Positions 33,991 through 39,115 of a stretch of 39,115 nt of DNA are shown one piece after another. Every line of letters begins with the position of its first letter. Positions within the stretch are counted from its first letter, which is position 1. The position numbers and the translations under genes were made by a program. The stretch is from a virus: positions 1-39,115 of the IMG/VR virus record IMGVR_UViG_3300049216_000628, one strand, 5' to 3'. Under the pieces are notes generated by a model. That model made no database searches. It saw only the letters and a program-made list of their open reading frames with translations, and had not been told where the DNA came from.

Positions 33991-34211
33991 AACACGCCCC
34001 GAAGACACCTGACGGCGTGGCGGCCTGGGGCGTCCTGCGGCGGGTGGCCGGTCAGGTCCGTGCCGCGCCTGCCGGCGTCTACGCCCTCGATTTTGCCGCC
34101 GTCCTTCTTCTCGCCGACGCCATGGGCGCCCTGAACAACCTTCTCGTCGAACTTCTCCCGGAGATCGAGCCGATCGTCGTCCGGGCCTATTCCAAGGACA
34201 ACACTTCATGA
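33553..34211 (+). CDS. Tail assembly chaperone, -1 frameshift product (gpGT-like)
   Basis: A 219-aa product: 116 codons from 33553 to the AAC at 33898-33900, then the -1 frame from 33900 to the TGA at 34209-34211. The heptamer A-AAA-AAC at 33894-33900 is in the right phase for tandem slippage, both tRNAs re-pairing with AAA. The extension (RLIALAEWHFGGGDGYCAACPE...) is a well-formed reading frame without its own good start and has a Cx2Cx3Cx2C cluster that may bind zinc. Its stop overlaps the tape measure ATG. This is the classic G/GT arrangement. Confidence 0.8.
33894..33900 (+). promoter_or_regulatory. Programmed -1 frameshift slippery heptamer
   Basis: AAAAAAC read as A-AAA-AAC in the frame of the chaperone gene, one of the most efficient bacterial slippery sequences. 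It joins the 145-aa frame to the downstream cysteine-containing frame. No strong downstream stem was checked. Confidence 0.78.
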
Positions 34212-37200
34212 CCGACCGGCAGGTGTCGATCCGCATCGGCGTCACCGGCAAGGATGACGTCAAGCGCGCCTTCGACGAAGTCGGCCGGGCCGGGCAGGAT
34301 GCGTTCGCCAAGGTTGGCTCGGCCATGGACACGGCCGGCGCTGCGGCCGATCGCGAGGCGCAGCGCCTCCAGCGGCTGGCGCAGGCCGCCAAGCAGGCTG
34401 CCGCGGCCGACGCCGCGCAGCAGAATTTCAACCGGGTCCTTGGTGTCGGCACATCGAACGCCGGCTCGGCCCACGATTCGGCCAAGGTCTTCATGGACGC
34501 GGCTAAGGCCGCCGAGGACCTCGAAAGCCGCACCCGCGCCCTTCGTGCGCAGATCGACCCGCTCGGCGCGGCGCAGGCCCGGCTCAACGCCGAGATCGCC
34601 GAGGCCAACGCCCTCTTCCGTGCTGGCGCCATCACGGCGCAGGAGCAATCGGCGGCGCATGCGCTCGCCCAGACGCGGTTCAACGGGACGGCGAAGGCGC
34701 TCGGCGCGGTCGGCGCCAGCACCAAGCTGACCTCGTCGCAGCTGGTCAATCTCAGCTACCAATTCAACGACGTGGTGGTGAGCCTCGCCGGTGGCCAGCG
34801 CCCGCTGATGGTCCTCCTCCAGCAGGGCTCGCAGATCAGCCAGGTCTTTGGACCGGGCACCGGCATCACCGGCGTCCTCAAGGGCGTCGGTCAGGCGCTC
34901 GCCACGCTGATCACGCCGACGACGCTGCTGGTCGGCGGGATCGTGGCCGTCGGCGGTGCGGCGCTCTACGCCTATGGCAGCTTCGTCAGTTCGGAAAAGC
35001 GGCTTGAAGTCGCCCTCGGCGGTGTCGGCCGGGCAGCAGGAGCGACCATTGGGGACCTGAACGACATTGCCGATGCCGCGGCCTCTGCCGGCCGCGTGTC
35101 CGTCTCAGCCGCACGCGACATGGAGGAAGCCTTCCTCCGAACCGGCCGAATCGGGGTATCGAGTTTCGTCGATCTGATCGCCGTCGCCAGAAACTATGCC
35201 GCCACGACCGGCGAGGATGTCGACGCGGCGGTCAAGGAGCTGGCCGCGGCCTTCGCCGATCCGGGCAAGGGGGCCGACGCCCTCAATGCCAAGGTCGGAT
35301 TCCTCGACGACCGCACCCGGCAATATGTCAAGACACTCGCCGCCCAGAACGATTTCACCGGCGCGCAACGCGCTCTTCTCGATGCGCTGAAAGGCAGCCT
35401 GGTCGACGCCAGCGAGACGACGACGGCGCTCGGGCGCGCGTGGGACTTCGTCAAGCGCAACGCTTCAAATGCGCTCGATTCGATCGGGTCCGGGATCGAC
35501 CGGGTGTTCAGCGGACCCTCGCTCGAACAGCGTCTCCGCGATCTGCAGCAGGAGCGTTCCGTCGCCACTGGCCCGTGGGGCGCGCGGCCGCTCATCACCC
35601 GCTCGGTCTCGACCATCGATGCCGAGATCGCCGCGGTTCAGGCCCAGCTCGACGCTTTGCACAGCCAAGTGCAGGCAGCTGCCGCCGATGCCGCCGCCAG
35701 CCGCACGTCGGTGCTGACCGGCGATATCGCCCGGAGCCTGACGCCCGGCTTCGAGGACCTGCAGAAACTCAAGGAGGAACAGGCCAAGCTCAAGGCGGCG
35801 CTTGACGATCCGCTCGCCCGCCAGAAGATCGCCGACCTTGTCCAGGTCGAAGCCGCCTATGACGCGGTCTCGCGCGCGATCACGACCTGGCTTGGCCCGG
35901 CCGAGAAGGCCCGTCGTCTCGACGAACTCGAAATCGCGGCCCTGCAGGCCAAGACGCCCGCGCAACGAGCAGCCATCGCCGAGGAGCGGCGGCGGATCGA
36001 GCTTTCCGGCGAGGCGGTCACCGCCGCCACGGCCGAGGCCGACATTGCTCGTGCCGGTGCGAAGGCGGCGGCCGATGCGACGCAGGCGATTCGCGACCAG
36101 TCGATCGCGCTGGACGTCAATACGCGGGCGACGCTGGCCGTTGCCGATGCCTGGCTGAAGGGTGCGGCGGCTGCGGCGGAAGCCGAGGCACGGCGGAAGG
36201 CGCTGACCGAGGCCATCAAGAACGGCGCCGATGTCGAACTCCGCACCCGCGAACTGCTGCAGGACCAGATCGCGGAGCAGGCGAGCCAGTCGGCGAAATC
36301 CGCCGCCGACCTTGATGCACAGGCGTCCGCGCAGAGACGCGTCAACGACGCCGTCGCCGCCGGGCTCCTCTCGTCCGAGCAGGCGCGGCGGGCAATGCAG
36401 ACCGAGCAGGCGCTCCGCCCGCTCATCGTCGCCGAGGCGCTCGCCGAGGGCGATGCCAAGGAAACGCTGACCCGTGTCATCGACGCGCTCCGCGGCGCCT
36501 ATGGCCGGCTGAATAGCGAGGAGGCCCGCGCCGTCGCCCTCCAGACGCTCGAAGGGCAGCGGGACCAGATCGCGCTCTTGCAGAAGCAGATCGATTTGGT
36601 CGGAGAGGGCGAGTCGCAGCGGGCCGTTGTCATCGCGCAGCTTCAGGCCGAGCAGCAGCTTCGCCAGCGTGGCATCGCGCTCACCAGCGCCGAGGGACAG
36701 GCGATCCTCGCCAATGCCGCCGCGATCGAGCATCTGAACCAGTCACTCGCTCAAAGCCAGGCGGCGACGCAGGAACTGCAGGGCCTTACCGACAGCGTGT
36801 TCGGGCATTTCGCCGAGCTGATCGCCGAGGGCAAGCTCGACTGGAACTCATGGGCCGATGCCGGACGCGCCGCCCTCCTCGACATCGAGCAGGAAATGGT
36901 CAAGCTCGCCCTACTCAATCCGCTGAAGAACCTGCTCTTCGGCACCAGCCTGCCGACGCTCTCGTCAGTTGGAGGCATTTTCGGGTCGATCCTGAAGGGG
37001 ATCGGCGTCGGGCACGCCGGCGGCATGGCGGAGCAGCTGACCGCAACACGCGACGTGCCGATGGCGATGTTCCGCTTCGCACCACGGCTCCACGACGGCG
37101 CCTTCCTGTCGCCCGACGAGGTGCCGGCTATCCTGCAACGCGGCGAACGCGTGCTCTCGCGCGAGGAAACCCGCCGATATGATGGGCGGGGTCGGGAGGC

Positions 37201-37318
37201 GCAGGCGGCGGTCTACGTCAGCATCCAGACGCCCAGTCCGGCCGCCTTCCAGGCAAGCCGCACCCAGATCGCTGCCGATCTTGCCCGCGCCGTTCGCGCC
37301 GGCATGCGCGGGCTCTGA
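34208..37318 (+). CDS. Tail tape measure protein
   Basis: A 1036-aa protein. Long heptad-like helical stretches rich in Ala, Glu, Gln and Arg run through residues 1-180 and 420-900. A hydrophobic segment near residues 235-260 (LATLITPTTLLVGGIVAVGGAALYAYG) is the membrane-interacting part common in these proteins. VDAAVKELAAAFADPGKGADALNAK resembles the prophage tail length domain. The C-terminus (VPMAMFRFAPRLHDGAFLSPDEVPAILQRGERVLSREE) is the typical tape measure end. It sets tail length and passes DNA through the envelope. Confidence 0.94.
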   Translation: MTDRQVSIRIGVTGKDDVKRAFDEVGRAGQDAFAKVGSAMDTAGAAADREAQRLQRLAQAAKQAAAADAAQQNFNRVLGVGTSNAGSAHDSAKVFMDAAKAAEDLESRTRALRAQIDPLGAAQARLNAEIAEANALFRAGAITAQEQSAAHALAQTRFNGTAKALGAVGASTKLTSSQLVNLSYQFNDVVVSLAGGQRPLMVLLQQGSQISQVFGPGTGITGVLKGVGQALATLITPTTLLVGGIVAVGGAALYAYGSFVSSEKRLEVALGGVGRAAGATIGDLNDIADAAASAGRVSVSAARDMEEAFLRTGRIGVSSFVDLIAVARNYAATTGEDVDAAVKELAAAFADPGKGADALNAKVGFLDDRTRQYVKTLAAQNDFTGAQRALLDALKGSLVDASETTTALGRAWDFVKRNASNALDSIGSGIDRVFSGPSLEQRLRDLQQERSVATGPWGARPLITRSVSTIDAEIAAVQAQLDALHSQVQAAAADAAASRTSVLTGDIARSLTPGFEDLQKLKEEQAKLKAALDDPLARQKIADLVQVEAAYDAVSRAITTWLGPAEKARRLDELEIAALQAKTPAQRAAIAEERRRIELSGEAVTAATAEADIARAGAKAAADATQAIRDQSIALDVNTRATLAVADAWLKGAAAAAEAEARRKALTEAIKNGADVELRTRELLQDQIAEQASQSAKSAADLDAQASAQRRVNDAVAAGLLSSEQARRAMQTEQALRPLIVAEALAEGDAKETLTRVIDALRGAYGRLNSEEARAVALQTLEGQRDQIALLQKQIDLVGEGESQRAVVIAQLQAEQQLRQRGIALTSAEGQAILANAAAIEHLNQSLAQSQAATQELQGLTDSVFGHFAELIAEGKLDWNSWADAGRAALLDIEQEMVKLALLNPLKNLLFGTSLPTLSSVGGIFGSILKGIGVGHAGGMAEQLTATRDVPMAMFRFAPRLHDGAFLSPDEVPAILQRGERVLSREETRRYDGRGREAQAAVYVSIQTPSPAAFQASRTQIAADLARAVRAGMRGL

Positions 37319-37320
37319 TC

Positions 37321-37911
37321 ATGCCGCAGCCGTTTCTCGACATTTCCTTTCCGCCTTTCGTCGCGCGCGGCGCGACCGGCGGACCGGGCTTCTCGACCAG
37401 CATCGTGACCCTCGGGTCGGGCGCCGAGCAGCGCAATATCCTCTGGGCCAACTCCCGCGGCAAATGGAACATCTCGACCGGCATCCGCTCGCGCGAGCAG
37501 ATGCTCGCCGTCATCGGTCATTTCGACGTCGTGAAAGGCCGTGGCTATTCGTTCCGCTTCAAGGACTGGAACGACTTCGACGCCGCAGATGTGGCGATGG
37601 TCGAGGTCTCCCCCACCGTCTGGCAATTGGTCAAACGCTTCAATGTCGGCGGCTATGAACACGTCCGCACCATCACCAAGCCGGTCCTCGGGACCGTGGC
37701 GATCAAGATCGGTGGCTCGCCGGTCACGCCGTCCTCAATCGATCACCAGACCGGGCTGGTGACCTTCGGCTCGGCTCCCGGATCGGCACCGACGGCGACC
37801 TTCCAGTTCGACGTCCCCGTTCGCTTCGACACCGACAGCCTGCCGGTTCAGGCGAACGCGTGGGACCAGCAGATCGTCTCGGCCATCGATCTCGTCGAGG
37901 TTCTCGAATGA
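37321..37911 (+). CDS. DUF2460 distal tail protein (GTA gp12-like)
   Basis: A 196-aa protein (MPQPFLDISFPPFVARGATGGPGF). KWNISTGIRSREQMLAVIGHFDVVKGRGYSFRFKDWNDF is the DUF2460 core, and FDVPVRFDTDSLPV closes it. In gene transfer agents this family forms the distal tail hub. The stop overlaps the next ATG as ATGA. Confidence 0.92.
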   Translation: MPQPFLDISFPPFVARGATGGPGFSTSIVTLGSGAEQRNILWANSRGKWNISTGIRSREQMLAVIGHFDVVKGRGYSFRFKDWNDFDAADVAMVEVSPTVWQLVKRFNVGGYEHVRTITKPVLGTVAIKIGGSPVTPSSIDHQTGLVTFGSAPGSAPTATFQFDVPVRFDTDSLPVQANAWDQQIVSAIDLVEVLE

Positions 37912-38795
37912 AGACGCTCGACGCGGGTCTCACCGCCCATCTTGGCGGCGGCGTCACGACGCTCTGCCGCTGCTGGCGGTTGGAGCGGAAGGACGGCACG
38001 GTCATGGGCTTCACGGACCATGACCGTGATCTCGCCTTCGGCAGTCTCACCTATCGTGCCGCCAGCGGCTTCACGACGACCTCGATCGAGGACCAGCTCG
38101 GGCTCGCGGTTTCCAATCTCGATGTAGAGGGAGCCCTGAGTTCTGCGGCCATCACCGAGGATGATCTCCATGCCGGCAGCTACGACGACGCGGCGGTGAC
38201 GATCTACCTCGTCAACTGGCAGGATACATCGCAGCGCGTCATCCTCCGTTCCGGCTTCCTCGGCCAGGTCTCGCGCGGGACGCTTGCTTTCACCGCCGAG
38301 CTTCGCGGGCTCGCCGCCCGCCTCGACCAGGCCGCCGGCCGCATCTTCCAGCGAAGCTGTGCCTGGGAGCTTGGCGACTCCCGTTGCACGATTGATCTGT
38401 CGGCCGCCGGCCGGCACGGAACCGGCGCGGTGGTTCAGGTGCTCGGCGCCTTCGACTTCACGGCGAGCGGGCTCGGATCGCTCGCGACCGGTGTGCTCAC
38501 GCGTGGTCGGCTGGTCTGGACTTCGGGCGCCAATGCCGGTCTGGCCGTGGAGGTCAAGGCGCATACGCACGGAACCGGGTCGTCGCGGCTGTCGCTCTTT
38601 CTGCCGATGCCCGACCCGATCGCGGTTGGCGATGCGTTCACGGTGACCGCTGGCTGCGACAAGACGCTGGCGACCTGCCGCGACCGGCTTTCCAACGTGG
38701 TCAATTTCGGCGGCTTCCCACACATGCCCGGCAACGATTTTGCCCTCTCCTATCCGACCAAGGGCGACGGCAATGACGGGAGCGCGCTCACGTGA
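37908..38795 (+). CDS. DUF2163 tail hub protein (GTA gp13-like)
   Basis: A 295-aa protein from ATG 37908. LTAHLGGGVTTLCRCWRLERKDG and GFTDHDRDLAF mark DUF2163, and GCDKTLATCRDRLSNVVNFGGFPHMPGND is the C-terminal phage_BR0599-type segment with its conserved cysteines. It assembles on DUF2460 in the tail tip. Coupled to both neighbours by ATGA and GTGA overlaps. Confidence 0.93.
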   Translation: MKTLDAGLTAHLGGGVTTLCRCWRLERKDGTVMGFTDHDRDLAFGSLTYRAASGFTTTSIEDQLGLAVSNLDVEGALSSAAITEDDLHAGSYDDAAVTIYLVNWQDTSQRVILRSGFLGQVSRGTLAFTAELRGLAARLDQAAGRIFQRSCAWELGDSRCTIDLSAAGRHGTGAVVQVLGAFDFTASGLGSLATGVLTRGRLVWTSGANAGLAVEVKAHTHGTGSSRLSLFLPMPDPIAVGDAFTVTAGCDKTLATCRDRLSNVVNFGGFPHMPGNDFALSYPTKGDGNDGSALT

Positions 38796-39115
38796 CGACG
38801 CGGGAAGCGATCGTCGCGGAGGCGCGGTCGTGGATTGGCACACCCTATCGCCATCAAGCGTCGTTGAAGGGCGTCGGCTGCGACTGCCTCGGCCTCGCTC
38901 GCGGCGTCTGGCGGGCGCTTCACGGCACCGAGCCCGAGGCGCCGCCGGCCTATTCGCGCGATTGGGCGGAAGCGCGTCGTAGAGAAACTCTCGCCGAGGC
39001 CGCCGCTCGCCACATGACGCTTGTCTCAATTGCCGACCTGCAGCCGGGCGATCTTGTTCTCTTTGCCCTCAACGAGAATTCCCCTGCCAAACATTGCGCC
39101 ATCCTGGTCGCGCCG
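38792..39115 (+). CDS. NlpC/P60 tail peptidase, cut by window end
   Basis: The first 108 residues are visible, from GTG 38792. WIGTPYRHQASLKGVGCDCLGLARGVW carries the catalytic cysteine of the NlpC/P60 fold (C after GCD), and KHCAILVAP the catalytic histidine. This family (GTA gp14-like) trims peptidoglycan at DNA entry. The rest of the gene, and probably the receptor-binding megatail gene, lie beyond the edge. Confidence 0.9.
   Translation, partial: MTTREAIVAEARSWIGTPYRHQASLKGVGCDCLGLARGVWRALHGTEPEAPPAYSRDWAEARRRETLAEAAARHMTLVSIADLQPGDLVLFALNENSPAKHCAILVAP

Overview
The window is high-GC DNA with tightly packed, overlapping genes and protein families typical of Alphaproteobacteria, most likely Hyphomicrobiales (Rhizobiales). 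This rests on family content (serine recombinase with its DUF2924 partner, DUF6362, DUF3489, DUF7220, DUF6441, GTA-like DUF2460/DUF2163/NlpC tail genes), not on a marker gene. From about 6.2 kb to the right edge it is a siphovirus-like prophage or close relative. The last gene is cut by the window edge, so the right end of the element is not seen.

Layout. (1) 1-6100 is a restriction/defence block: an EVE-like + GIY-YIG-like protein and an unknown 173-aa protein on the minus strand; then, divergently, an HTH-fused DNA methyltransferase overlapping a DUF2357/PD-(D/E)XK nuclease; and, facing the nuclease across a strong inverted repeat, a McrB-like AAA+ ATPase. (2) 6278-8626 is a four-gene minus-strand recombinase cassette joined by start/stop overlaps. 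(3) 8794-10569 is a PIN-domain protein with an XRE-ImmA/IrrE regulator, divergent from an early plus-strand operon. (4) 10829-19163 is that early operon: two unknown proteins, an excisionase-like HTH protein, a primase-helicase, DUF6362 and two tandem ParB-methyltransferases. Two iteron-like repeat clusters lie just downstream of the primase and of DUF6362. (5) 19164-20824 holds small accessory genes. (6) 20825-22387 is an sce7726 nuclease-like gene and a Beta-family gene that overlap tail to tail. (7) 22486-39115 is the late module: TerS, TerL, gpW-like, portal, protease-capsid fusion, decoration and head-tail joining genes, tail terminator, tail tube, frameshifted tail chaperone, tape measure, and the DUF2460, DUF2163 and NlpC/P60 tip genes.

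A minus-strand Shedu (SduA, DUF4263) nuclease gene sits between portal and protease-capsid, interrupting the structural operon. The McrBC-like block, sce7726/Beta and Shedu are all visibly richer in A/T than the phage backbone and lie at seams between phage modules. The element therefore looks like a prophage carrying several independent anti-phage loci. The phage methyltransferases probably protect its own DNA. The XRE-ImmA protein is the likely lysogeny switch.

The least explained parts are the unusual arrangement of the McrBC-like restriction system, the unknown gene pair at 10829-12939, and the repeat clusters at 15.6 and 16.4 kb. No tRNA, rRNA, CRISPR array or insertion sequence was recognised, and no att site could be assigned.
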